The notes under the pieces were generated by a model. That model had not been told where the DNA came from. It ran no database searches and worked only from the letters and a program-made list of their open reading frames with translations. This document shows positions 1-7,730 of a stretch of 35,635 bases of DNA, piece by piece. This DNA is from an uncultured Eubacteriales bacterium. Its GTDB lineage: Bacteria > Bacillota > Clostridia > Oscillospirales > Oscillospiraceae. Position numbers and translations under genes: made by a program. Where the stretch lies: positions 1-35,635 of the forward strand of contig CABSFY010000008.1 in the NCBI GenBank assembly GCA_902477055.1. Reading direction: 5' to 3'. Positions within the stretch are counted from its first letter, which is position 1. Each line of letters opens with the position of its first letter.

Positions 1-335
1 CGGATATGTACCTGATGCCGTCGAAGTCCGAGCCGTGCGGCCTGTCGCAGCTCATCGCGATGCGCTACGGCACGATCCCGATCGTCGCTTCGACCGGCGG
101 CCTGCGCGACACGGTCCCGCCGTATAACAATCAGACCGGCGAGGGCCGCGGCTTTACGTTCCAGAGCTATAACGCCGACGACTTCCTCGGCGCGATTGAC
201 CGTGCGGTCGGGCTGTATTACAACGCCCGCGACGAATGGAACGCGTTGGCAAAGCACGATATGGAATGTGACTTTAGCTGGAAGGCACCTGCGAACGAAT
301 ATATGCAGATGTACCAAGAGCTTTTGACAAAGTAA
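1..335 (+). CDS. glgA: Glycogen synthase, C-terminal part (truncated by window edge)
   Basis: This is the last ~110 residues of a GT5 glycogen/starch synthase, which transfers glucose from ADP-glucose to the non-reducing end of glycogen. The visible part holds the GT-B C-terminal signature: a SKSEPCGLSQLIAM segment that binds the nucleotide-sugar, then a TGGLRDTV segment. These two are diagnostic for GlgA. The reading frame is open from base 3 and the start lies outside the window. The stop is followed after 26 bases by the glgP start, so the genes are almost certainly co-transcribed. Identification is from family motifs; nothing looks degenerate. Confidence 0.95.
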   Translation, partial: DMYLMPSKSEPCGLSQLIAMRYGTIPIVASTGGLRDTVPPYNNQTGEGRGFTFQSYNADDFLGAIDRAVGLYYNARDEWNALAKHDMECDFSWKAPANEYMQMYQELLTK

Positions 336-361
336 TTCGCAATGCAACTTAGGAGGACCCC

Positions 362-2809
362 ATGAAAAAGCAAGAAACAAAAGAAGTATTGGAAACCAAG
401 CGCGAGGAGCTGACGGTCGAGCCGACCGCTGCGCTGAATGACGCGCTGATGCGGATGTTCGGCACGGACCTGTCCGGTGCGACGGAAAAACAGGTCTACC
501 GTGCGCTGTGTACGGTCGTGCGCGAGTTTTTGACCGATAAAAACCACGCTTTCGACCGCCGCAACAGCGAGCAGGAGCGCAAGGAAGTTTATTATATGTC
601 GATGGAATTCCTCGTCGGCACCAGCCTGCGCAACAATCTGTTCAATCTGGGCATCGAAAAGAGCTACCGCGACGCGCTGACCGCAGCGGGCTTCGATATC
701 GACGCGATTTACGCGATGGAGCCGGACGCGGGCCTTGGCAACGGTGGCCTCGGACGGCTGGCCTCGTGCTATATGGATGCGGCAACGGGACTGGAATATC
801 CTGTAACAGGTTTTTCCATTCGCTATGAGTTCGGCATCTTCCGTCAGAAGATCGTCGATGGCTGGCAGATGGAATTCCCGGACAACTGGCTGGAAATGGG
901 CGACGTGTGGCTGCATACCCGCGAGGACGATGCCGTGGAGATCAAATTCGGCGGCGAGGTCCGCGAGTGGGTGGACGAAATGGGCCGCTTCAAGGTCGCG
1001 CAGGTCGGCTACAACTCTGTTGTCGCCGTGCCGCACGATATGTTCATTTCCGGCTACGACAGCGATGCGTCCAACCGCCTCATCCTCTGGAGCGCCAAGC
1101 TGCCGCAGAGCTTTGACATGGCGGCCTTCTCGCGCGGCGACTATGTGCAGGCGCTGGAGCGCAACGCCATGGCCGAAACGATCTCCAAGGTGCTTTACCC
1201 CGCCGACGATCATATTCAGGGCAAGCGCCTGCGTCTGAAGCAGCAGTATCTGCTCGTTTCCGCATCGCTGCAAAGCATTCTTAAGAGTCATTTTAAGAAG
1301 TATCACACGTTCGACAACCTCCCCGACAAGGTTGCAATCCATATCAACGACACCCATCCGGCCCTGTGCGTCCCCGAGCTGATGCGCCTGCTCATCGACG
1401 AGCATGACTACGGCTGGGACCAGGCGTGGAAGATCACCTGCGCCACGTTGTCTTACACGAACCACACCGTCATGAGCGAGGCGCTGGAGCGCTGGAACGT
1501 CGATCTGTTCCGCGAGCAGCTGCCGCGTGTGTACTCCATCTGTGCGGAGATCAACCGCCGCCTGATCGAGCAGCTCAGCGCCGCCTATCCCAATGACTGG
1601 GGCAAGATCAATTATATGGCCGTTATCGCCAACAATGAAATTCGCATGGCGAATCTCTGCCTGGCCGCCTGCCATAAGATCAACGGCGTTTCCAAGCTGC
1701 ACACGGATATCCTCCGCAACGGCATCTTCCGCGACTACTGCCAGCTCACGCCCGACCGCTTCCTAAATGTCACCAACGGCATTGCCTATCGCCGCTGGCT
1801 CAACCAGTCCAATCCGCTGCTGGCCGACTATCTCAAGGACATCATCGGCGACGGCTTCCTGCGCGATGCCAACGAGCTGGAAGGACTGATGAAATACCGC
1901 GACGACGCGCAGGTGCTGGCCCGCCTCGCCGAGATCAAGCACGCCAACAAGGAGCGCCTCGCCGCCCTGATCGCCGAGCGCAACGGTGTCCGCGTGGACC
2001 CGAAGTCCATCTTCGACATTCAGATCAAGCGCCTGCACGAGTACAAGCGCCAGCTGCTGAATATTCTCCATGTCCTGCATCTGTACTGCCAGATCAAGGA
2101 GCATCCGGAGCTGCCGTTCGTTCCGCGCACGTTCGTCTTTGCGGCAAAGGCTTCGGCGGGCTATGTCCGCGCGAAGCAGACCATCAGCCTGATTGTCGCC
2201 GTGTCCAACTTCATCAACGCCGACCCCGCCGTCCGCGACAAGCTCAAGGTCGTCTTTATTGAGGACTATAAGGTGTCGCTGGCCGAGATTATCATCCCGG
2301 CGGCCGATATCTCCGAGCAGATCTCCGTCGCCGGCAAGGAGGCCTCCGGCACCGGCAACATGAAGCTCATGGCCAACGGTGCAGTCACCATCGGCACGCT
2401 CGACGGTGCGAACGTGGAAATTCACGAGCAGGTCGGCGACGAGAACATCTTCCTGTTCGGTATGAAGGCGCATGAGGTTGATGCACTGTGGCAGCGCGGC
2501 TACGACCCCAACGAATTCCTCACGCCGGAGCTGAAGCAGGTTCTCGATATGCTGACCAGCGGTGTCCTCGGCCAGCGGTTTGACGATCTGGTCGCCTCGC
2601 TGCTGACCAACCGCTTCGGCGTTGCCGATCCGTATATGACCGTAGCGGATTTTGCCGACTACGCCCGTGCGCAGCGCGTCGTCAGCGAAACGTATCTTGA
2701 CACGACTCGATTCGGCAATATGTCGCTCGTCAACATCGCCAAGTCCGGTATCTTCTCGGCCGACCGCGCGGTGAAGGAATACGCCGATAACATCTGGTAT
2801 CTCAAATGA
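362..2809 (+). CDS. glgP: Glycogen/starch/alpha-glucan phosphorylase
   Basis: GT35 phosphorylase of 815 residues, the usual family length. It releases glucose-1-phosphate from alpha-1,4-glucan ends with pyridoxal phosphate as cofactor, in the cytoplasm. Visible signatures are EPDAGLGNGGLGRLASC near residue 120, DTHPAL in the middle, and the PLP site EASGTGNMKLMANG, where Lys668 (codon 2363-2365) is the expected Schiff-base lysine. An AGGAGG ribosome site about six bases before the ATG supports the start. It follows glgA closely and its last four bases overlap the next start (ATGA), which indicates translational coupling in a glycogen turnover operon. Confidence 0.97.
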   Translation: MKKQETKEVLETKREELTVEPTAALNDALMRMFGTDLSGATEKQVYRALCTVVREFLTDKNHAFDRRNSEQERKEVYYMSMEFLVGTSLRNNLFNLGIEKSYRDALTAAGFDIDAIYAMEPDAGLGNGGLGRLASCYMDAATGLEYPVTGFSIRYEFGIFRQKIVDGWQMEFPDNWLEMGDVWLHTREDDAVEIKFGGEVREWVDEMGRFKVAQVGYNSVVAVPHDMFISGYDSDASNRLILWSAKLPQSFDMAAFSRGDYVQALERNAMAETISKVLYPADDHIQGKRLRLKQQYLLVSASLQSILKSHFKKYHTFDNLPDKVAIHINDTHPALCVPELMRLLIDEHDYGWDQAWKITCATLSYTNHTVMSEALERWNVDLFREQLPRVYSICAEINRRLIEQLSAAYPNDWGKINYMAVIANNEIRMANLCLAACHKINGVSKLHTDILRNGIFRDYCQLTPDRFLNVTNGIAYRRWLNQSNPLLADYLKDIIGDGFLRDANELEGLMKYRDDAQVLARLAEIKHANKERLAALIAERNGVRVDPKSIFDIQIKRLHEYKRQLLNILHVLHLYCQIKEHPELPFVPRTFVFAAKASAGYVRAKQTISLIVAVSNFINADPAVRDKLKVVFIEDYKVSLAEIIIPAADISEQISVAGKEASGTGNMKLMANGAVTIGTLDGANVEIHEQVGDENIFLFGMKAHEVDALWQRGYDPNEFLTPELKQVLDMLTSGVLGQRFDDLVASLLTNRFGVADPYMTVADFADYARAQRVVSETYLDTTRFGNMSLVNIAKSGIFSADRAVKEYADNIWYLK

Positions 2810-4641
2810 GAATTCTCTATAACAGCAAAGACGCGCAGTATAAGACCCCGTTCGGAACCATCCGAACGGGGCAAAGCTGTTTCCTGCGCATTGACATTCC
2901 AAAAACCTGCGCGGCCGTGCGGGTAACGCTTGTCGTGGAGGACTGCGACGAGAAGCCGTGCCGGGAAATTACCCTCACCCGCGCGGAGGAAACGACAGAT
3001 TACGTTCTCTGGCGGACAGAGTTCACGCTGGAGCACGGCTTGTACTTTTACTGGTTCCGCGTGGAAAAGCCCGACGGCAGCTTCCGCCTGTTCCGGCAGG
3101 GCGACGGGACGAACATGGAGGCAGGGGAGAAGTGGCAGCTCTCCAGCATCCCGGCGGATTTTATGACGCCGGGATTTGCACACGGCGCGATCATGTATCA
3201 AATCCTGCCCGATCGGTTTTATCAGAAGGGCGAATGCGATCTGAGCGAAAAGCTCCGCCCCTTCCGGCTGCATCAAAGCACGGAAGAAACGCCGTATTAC
3301 ACTGCGGATGCGGCGGGGAACTGGTGCAACGATTTTTACGGCGGCAATCTGGCGGGCATTTCCGAAAAGCTCCCATATTTGCAGGAGATGGGCGTTGAGG
3401 TTCTGTACCTGAACCCGATCTTCATGGCCTACTCCAACCATCGCTACGACACCGCCGACTACAAGCGCGTCGATCCCATGCTCGGCACGGAGAGCGACTT
3501 TGTCCGCCTGTGCAACGAAGCGCATACGCGCGGGATGCGTGTTATTTTAGATGGCGTGTTTTCCCACACGGGCAGCAACAGCGTCTACTTTGACCGCAAC
3601 CATGTGTTCGGCGGCGGCGCGGTGTCCGACCCGAATTCACCCTATCGTGCGTGGTACCGTTTCCGGCACTATCCGGACGATTATGACGCGTGGTGGAATA
3701 TGCCGACGTTGCCGAACGTGAACGAGCTGGAGAAAAGTTATGTAAACTACGTCATCGAGGACGACGACTCCGTGATTGCGCATTGGCTGCGCCTCGGTGC
3801 AGATGGCTTCCGGCTGGATGTGGTCGATGAGCTGCCGGACGAATTCGTCGGAAAGCTCAAACGCCGCCTGCGGGAGCTGAAGCCGGACGCGCTGTTGATC
3901 GGCGAGGTCTGGGAGGACGCGTCGAACAAGCGTGCCTACAGCGTTTCCCGCCGCTACTTCGTGGACGGCGAGCTGGACAGCGTGATGAATTACCCGTGGA
4001 GGAGCGCGATTCTGCGCTACGTCAAGGGCGAGGATGATGGCACGGCCCTACGCCAGATGATTGAGCAAATTACAGAAAATTATCCGCCACAGGTGCTGCA
4101 ATGTGTTATGAACTGTCTTGGAACGCATGACACGGCACGGATTCTGACGGTCCTCGGCGACGATTTTTGCGGCTCGAAGGCCGAAAAGGCCGAGCGTTTC
4201 CTTACCCCGGAGCAGCGAAAGGTCGCGCTCGACCGCCTGCTGCCCGCGCTGCTGCTGCAATTTACCTTGCCCGGTATGCCGAGCGTGTTTTACGGCGACG
4301 AGGCGGGGGCACAGGGCTTCGAGGACCCGTTCTGCCGCTGCTGCTATCCATGGGGACGCGAGGACCAGGGAATTCTGCACCTCTATCGCGCCCTGATCCG
4401 TCTGCGCAAAGAAAGCCCGGCACTGCGCTCCGGCGGCATCCGCATTACAACGGCGGGCGGCGGGAAAATCGCATTCGAGCGCACCTGTGAGTGCCAGACC
4501 GCAAAGATTTATGTAAACCGATCGGCAGCCGTCTGGCAGCTCGGCATTCATTCCTGTCCGCCGCAGTTTGCCGCCGGCCTGATTTGCTCCGGCAGTGAAC
4601 TCGCCCTCCAACCCGGCGGCCTGTGCGTGATTCTCTCTTGA
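2806..4641 (+). CDS. GH13 alpha-glucosidase/neopullulanase-like glycosyl hydrolase
   Basis: A 611-residue alpha-amylase-superfamily enzyme. The first ~120 residues look like the beta-sandwich N-terminal domain of neopullulanase/cyclomaltodextrinase enzymes. The (beta/alpha)8 domain follows from about residue 125 (MYQILPDRFY) and has the conserved regions: YDTADYKRVDP, GFRLDVVDE with the nucleophile Asp338, LLIGEVW with the acid/base Glu367, and the transition-state His441-Asp442 pair in THDTAR. No signal peptide is seen, so it should act in the cytoplasm on glycogen or maltodextrin, consistent with its coupling to glgP through an ATGA overlap. Exact specificity (debranching versus maltogenic) cannot be read from sequence alone. 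No terminator is obvious after it. Confidence 0.88.
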   Translation: MRILYNSKDAQYKTPFGTIRTGQSCFLRIDIPKTCAAVRVTLVVEDCDEKPCREITLTRAEETTDYVLWRTEFTLEHGLYFYWFRVEKPDGSFRLFRQGDGTNMEAGEKWQLSSIPADFMTPGFAHGAIMYQILPDRFYQKGECDLSEKLRPFRLHQSTEETPYYTADAAGNWCNDFYGGNLAGISEKLPYLQEMGVEVLYLNPIFMAYSNHRYDTADYKRVDPMLGTESDFVRLCNEAHTRGMRVILDGVFSHTGSNSVYFDRNHVFGGGAVSDPNSPYRAWYRFRHYPDDYDAWWNMPTLPNVNELEKSYVNYVIEDDDSVIAHWLRLGADGFRLDVVDELPDEFVGKLKRRLRELKPDALLIGEVWEDASNKRAYSVSRRYFVDGELDSVMNYPWRSAILRYVKGEDDGTALRQMIEQITENYPPQVLQCVMNCLGTHDTARILTVLGDDFCGSKAEKAERFLTPEQRKVALDRLLPALLLQFTLPGMPSVFYGDEAGAQGFEDPFCRCCYPWGREDQGILHLYRALIRLRKESPALRSGGIRITTAGGGKIAFERTCECQTAKIYVNRSAAVWQLGIHSCPPQFAAGLICSGSELALQPGGLCVILS

Positions 4642-4720
4642 AAACGGAACGCATTTCGAGTATCATACATTACAATAGTCGCAAGGCCCGCCGCACGTAA
4701 CGCCGTATCCGCGTCCCACG

Positions 4721-4870
4721 CGTAGGGGCCGATGTCCACATCGGCCCGTGCTGGCAGCATCGAACACCGTTCGTAGGGCGCTCTGCCCTCAGCCCGCCGG
4801 TGCAGGCACCATCGATAGACGTTTGTAGGGGGCGGCGTCCCCGACGCCCCGCGTGCAGGCAGTATCGGTT
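4721..4870. repeat. Array of TAGGG-palindrome units (three units, ~52-bp period)
   Basis: Three units begin with TAGGG at 4723, 4774 and 4826 (spacing 51 and 52). Each unit is a GC-rich palindrome-like block followed by a linker resembling TGCAGGCAnnATCG...CGTTcG. The palindrome sequence differs between units (GGGCCGATG/CATCGGCCC; GGGCG../CAGCCC; GGGGCGT-type/ACGCCCC) while the linkers are alike. The array ends in AGTGAATAGTGAATAATA. A second array of the same kind is at 6969-7130. I see no coding potential in 4642-5043. This is a dispersed intergenic repeat of unknown function. Confidence 0.8.
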
Positions 4871-4926
4871 TAGTGAACAGTGAATGGTGAATAGTGAATA
4901 ATATAATAATGGGTGTGCGGGGGAAA

Positions 4927-4975
4927 CCCCTCAGTCAGCCTGCGGCTGACAGCTCCCTCGTCAGAGGGAGCCAAG
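4927..4975. repeat. GTCAGC double-hairpin repeat, copy 1
   Basis: Two adjacent hairpins: GTCAGCC-TGC-GGCTGAC, then CTCCCTC-GTCA-GAGGGAG. Related copies are at 7194-7246, 7265-7314 (opposite orientation) and 20660-20706. The stem sequences vary between copies but keep pairing, which supports a folded element. It lies upstream of pepF. Confidence 0.75.
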
Positions 4976-5043
4976 GGGCCTGCGGGCGTGGAGGAGTAAG
5001 AAAAAACAAATTACCATAGATCAATACACAGGAGGAAAGTACA

Positions 5044-6741
5044 ATGAAATTTACCGAAATGCCGTATCAGCGGCCGGATGTGGCGGCGCTCAAGGCTGCA
5101 ATGGAGGATGCAGCGGCGAAGATCGCCAATGCGTCCGGCGCGCAGGAGCAGATCGACGCGTTTGAAGCCTACACCGCGGAGTCCGTGCAGTGGAACACGC
5201 TGCAATCGCTGTCCTACGTCCGCAACACCGTCAACACCAAGGACGAATTCTACGCCGCCGAGCGCGAGTATTTCGATACCGTCGGCCCGGAGCTGCAGGA
5301 GGTGGCGCAGAAGATCGACGCGGCGCTGCTCGACTCGCCGTTCCGCAAGGAGCTGGAGGCGCACTACGGCACGCTGCTGTTCAAGAACATGGAGATCTCC
5401 CGCCGCAGCTTCAAGTCCGAGCTGATTCCCCTCATGCAGGAGGAGAGCAAGCTCGAAATGCAGTATCAGAAGCTCTACGCAGGGATGACCGTGGAGTTCG
5501 ACGGCCAGACCATGCCGCTGCCGATGCTGGGCAAGTATAAGGAAAGCGCCGACCGTGCCGTTCGCCGCGCTGCCTTCGAGGCCGAGGGCAAGGTGTTCGA
5601 CGCGCATCAGGCGGAGCTGGACGAGATTTACGACAAGCTCGTCAAGGTCCGCAATGCGCAGGGCCGTCTGCTTGGCTATGACAACTACATCCAGCTCGGC
5701 TACGACCGCCTCGGCAGAAACTGCTACGGCAAGGAGGAGCTGAACGCCTTCCGCGAGCAGATTGCCACGGAGCTGGTGCCGATCATTGCGCAGGTCAAGG
5801 AGGCGCAGCGCAAGCGTATCGGTGTGGACCGTATGTGCATCTATGACGATAAGTTCCGCTTTACCGATGGCAACGCCGCGCCGGAAGGAACGCCGGAGGA
5901 GATTCTGGCCGCCGGTAAGGCAATGTATCAGGAGCTCAGCCCCGAAACGAAGGACTTCATCGAGGCGATGTTCGACGGCGAGCTGTTCGACGTGCTGTCC
6001 CGCGACGGCAAGGCGCCCGGCGGCTACTGCACAATGTTCCCGGCTTATAAAGTGCCGTTCATCTTCTCGAACTTTAACGGTACGTCCGGCGATGTGGACG
6101 TTCTGACCCACGAGGCGGGCCATGCGTTCGCCTTCTATCGCGCGCTGCATAACCCCGCCATCCATCCGGCCCTCCAGCAGCCGACGATTGAAGCCTGCGA
6201 GTGCCATTCCATGAGCATGGAGTTCCTCACACAGGATTATCACAAAAATTTCTTCGGCGACAGGACGGCGAAGTACGAATTACAGCACTGCGAGGACAGC
6301 CTCGACTTCATCCCCTACGGCTGCATGATCGACGAATTCCAGCATCGGATGTATGAAAACGAAAACCTGACCCCCGCCGAGCGCAACGCGGTCTGGCAGG
6401 AGCTGGAACACAAGTACCGCCCGTGGCTGGATATGGACAGCCTGCCCTTCTACAGCCGCTATTCGCACTGGCAGTGGAAGCTGCACGTCTATCTGCACCC
6501 GCTGTACTATATTGATTACTGCATGGCCCAGACCGTGGCGTTCCAGATCTGGACGCTCTCGCTCAAGGACCGCGCGGCGGCTTGGAAGAAGTATCTGGCC
6601 TTTGTCGATGCGGCCGGAACCAAGACGTTTGCCCAGCTGTGCCGCGACGCAGGCCTGCGCATCCCGTATGAGCCGGGCACGGTGCACGACATCGGCGCGG
6701 GCATCTCCGAATGGCTCAAGACGGCAGCGGAGAAGTTTTAA
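5044..6741 (+). CDS. pepF: M3 family oligoendopeptidase (PepF/oligoendopeptidase F type)
   Basis: A 565-residue zinc metallopeptidase of the thimet-oligopeptidase family M3, matching the roughly 560-600 residues usual for the PepF clade. The catalytic motif HEAGH is at residues 356-360 (His356, Glu357, His360) in LTHEAGHAFAF, with the third ligand expected in the following helix (EACECHSMSMEF). The rest is mostly helical, as known for the family. No signal peptide is seen, so it should cleave short peptides in the cytoplasm. An AGGAGG site seven bases before ATG supports the start. It stands alone between repeat-filled gaps, but the downstream peptide transporter makes a joint role in peptide use plausible (inference). 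Confidence 0.94.
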   Translation: MKFTEMPYQRPDVAALKAAMEDAAAKIANASGAQEQIDAFEAYTAESVQWNTLQSLSYVRNTVNTKDEFYAAEREYFDTVGPELQEVAQKIDAALLDSPFRKELEAHYGTLLFKNMEISRRSFKSELIPLMQEESKLEMQYQKLYAGMTVEFDGQTMPLPMLGKYKESADRAVRRAAFEAEGKVFDAHQAELDEIYDKLVKVRNAQGRLLGYDNYIQLGYDRLGRNCYGKEELNAFREQIATELVPIIAQVKEAQRKRIGVDRMCIYDDKFRFTDGNAAPEGTPEEILAAGKAMYQELSPETKDFIEAMFDGELFDVLSRDGKAPGGYCTMFPAYKVPFIFSNFNGTSGDVDVLTHEAGHAFAFYRALHNPAIHPALQQPTIEACECHSMSMEFLTQDYHKNFFGDRTAKYELQHCEDSLDFIPYGCMIDEFQHRMYENENLTPAERNAVWQELEHKYRPWLDMDSLPFYSRYSHWQWKLHVYLHPLYYIDYCMAQTVAFQIWTLSLKDRAAAWKKYLAFVDAAGTKTFAQLCRDAGLRIPYEPGTVHDIGAGISEWLKTAAEKF

Positions 6742-6754
6742 TTAAATAAACCCC

Positions 6755-6788
6755 AGCGGCGAGAGGCAAACGCCTCCCGCCGCTTTTG
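6755..6788 (+). terminator. Rho-independent terminator after pepF
   Basis: A 13-bp stem with one mismatch (6755-6767 with 6772-6784, starting AGCGGCG) and a four-base loop, followed by a short T run at 6784-6787. It starts 13 bases after the pepF stop. The T run is shared with the first hairpin of repeat A. Confidence 0.85.
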
Positions 6789-6927
6789 CTATGCAAAAGC
6801 ATAGCAAAACAAGAAATGTGCCATTTCCTCGCCCCTGCGGGGCAACCGGAAATGATGCACAAAAACTTCATGCACCAACATTTGCGCATTTTCGTGGTGC
6901 AGTGCTCTTGCATGAAGTTTTATGCGA
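6783..6927 (+). repeat. Repeat element A, copy 1 (three-hairpin, ~145 bp)
   Basis: Three consecutive hairpins: an 11-bp stem TTTTGCTATGC (6784-6794 with 6799-6809); a stem TGTGC/GCACA enclosing ATTTCC/GGAAAT and an inner CGCCCC-type hairpin (6817-6861); and a 13-bp stem AAAACTTCATGCA/TGCATGAAGTTTT (6862-6874 with 6909-6921). The reverse complement of the whole unit recurs at 24711-24857. Stem changes between the copies are compensatory. It contains no convincing ORF. It is either a small non-autonomous mobile or REP-like element or a structured RNA; opposite orientations relative to neighbouring genes favour the former. Confidence 0.8.
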
Positions 6928-6968
6928 GAATAAAAAATATATCGTCCATTGGAAAATTTCCCACCCCG

Positions 6969-7130
6969 CCTAGGGGCCGATGCCCTCATCGGCCCGTCGG
7001 ACGCACGATCGGAATTCGTTCGTAGGGCGGGGTCACCTGACCCCGCCGCGAATTGTGTACTGGCTTTCGGTTCACGCCGTAGACGGTCATCGACCGTCCG
7101 TTGCATGCACTATCGATTTCGTGAATAGTG
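6969..7130. repeat. Array of TAGGG-palindrome units, second copy
   Basis: Units start at 6971, 7023 and 7080 (spacing 52 and 57). Palindromes are GGGCCGATG/CATCGGCCC, GGCGGGGTCA/TGACCCCGCC and GACGGTC/GACCGTC. Linkers again resemble GCAnnATCG...TTCG. The array ends in GTGAATAGTGAATAATA, as in the first copy. There is no gene here. Confidence 0.8.
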
Positions 7131-7193
7131 AATAATAGAATAGGTGTGCCGGATGGCACGGATTAAAATTTCGCGCCGTTGGCGCGAAAACAA

Positions 7194-7314
7194 CCCTTCC
7201 GTCACGCGTTCCGCGTGACAGCTTCCCTTACACAGGGAAGCCCTTGACTGGTACGCACCCATAAGGCTCCCTTGTGTAAAGGGAGCTGTCAGCCGGAGGC
7301 TGACTGAAGGATTG
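7194..7314. repeat. GTCAGC double-hairpin repeats, two inverted copies
   Basis: Copy 2a (7194-7246) has stems GTCACGCG-TTC-CGCGTGAC and GCTTCCCT/AGGGAAGC. Copy 2b (7265-7314) is in the opposite orientation with CTCCCTT/AAGGGAG and GTCAGCC-GGA-GGCTGAC. Further small palindromes flank them (TTTCGCGCC/GGCGCGAAA near 7170, GTTCTTGC/GCAAGAAC near 7316). The stretch 7130-7576 has no convincing gene. Confidence 0.7.
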
Positions 7315-7576
7315 CGTTCTTGCACTTTGCGCAAGAACAGCGGGCGCTGCCCGCTCATGCCGGCGCTTTGATTTTGTTGCAAACGATATCGCGACTTGCA
7401 CCTACGAGGGGGTGGGAGGTGCGAATCGCGTCGGCGCGATTCGCTTTAAATACCAAAAGAGGCAACAACTGTTCGAGCGGGTTGTGTTGAATCAACAAAA
7501 ATGAATATTATGCATACTGCCTCATTATAAAAATTCACAGAAGTTTATAGAAAATTAAAAAATTCGATTTTTTCGG

Positions 7577-7605
7577 TTGATTATTTGAAAATTCTGTGTT
7601 ATAGT
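7577..7605 (+). promoter_or_regulatory. Sigma-A-type promoter of the opp operon
   Basis: TTGATT at 7577-7582, a 17-base spacer, and TATAGT at 7600-7605. Transcription would start near 7612 and leave a leader of about 118 bases that can fold (CTGTGA/TCACAG near 7669-7700) before the AGGAGG site of the binding protein. An AT-rich imperfect palindrome, ATGAATATTATGCAT near 7501, lies upstream and could be an operator; this is speculative. Confidence 0.7.
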
Positions 7606-7730
7606 ATAGAAAAATTTCAGAGGGATAGACATAATATGCGCTCTGTCCGCAGAATGCGTACAATCCCCTGTGATTTCGGTATTTTCTGTGCAAGTCACAG
7701 TAAATATAAATTTTATAGGAGGAAAAGAAA

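Noticed and set aside
4721..4870. CRISPR array
   Set aside because: The period looks right but the palindromic parts are not identical between units, there are only three units, and no cas genes are present.
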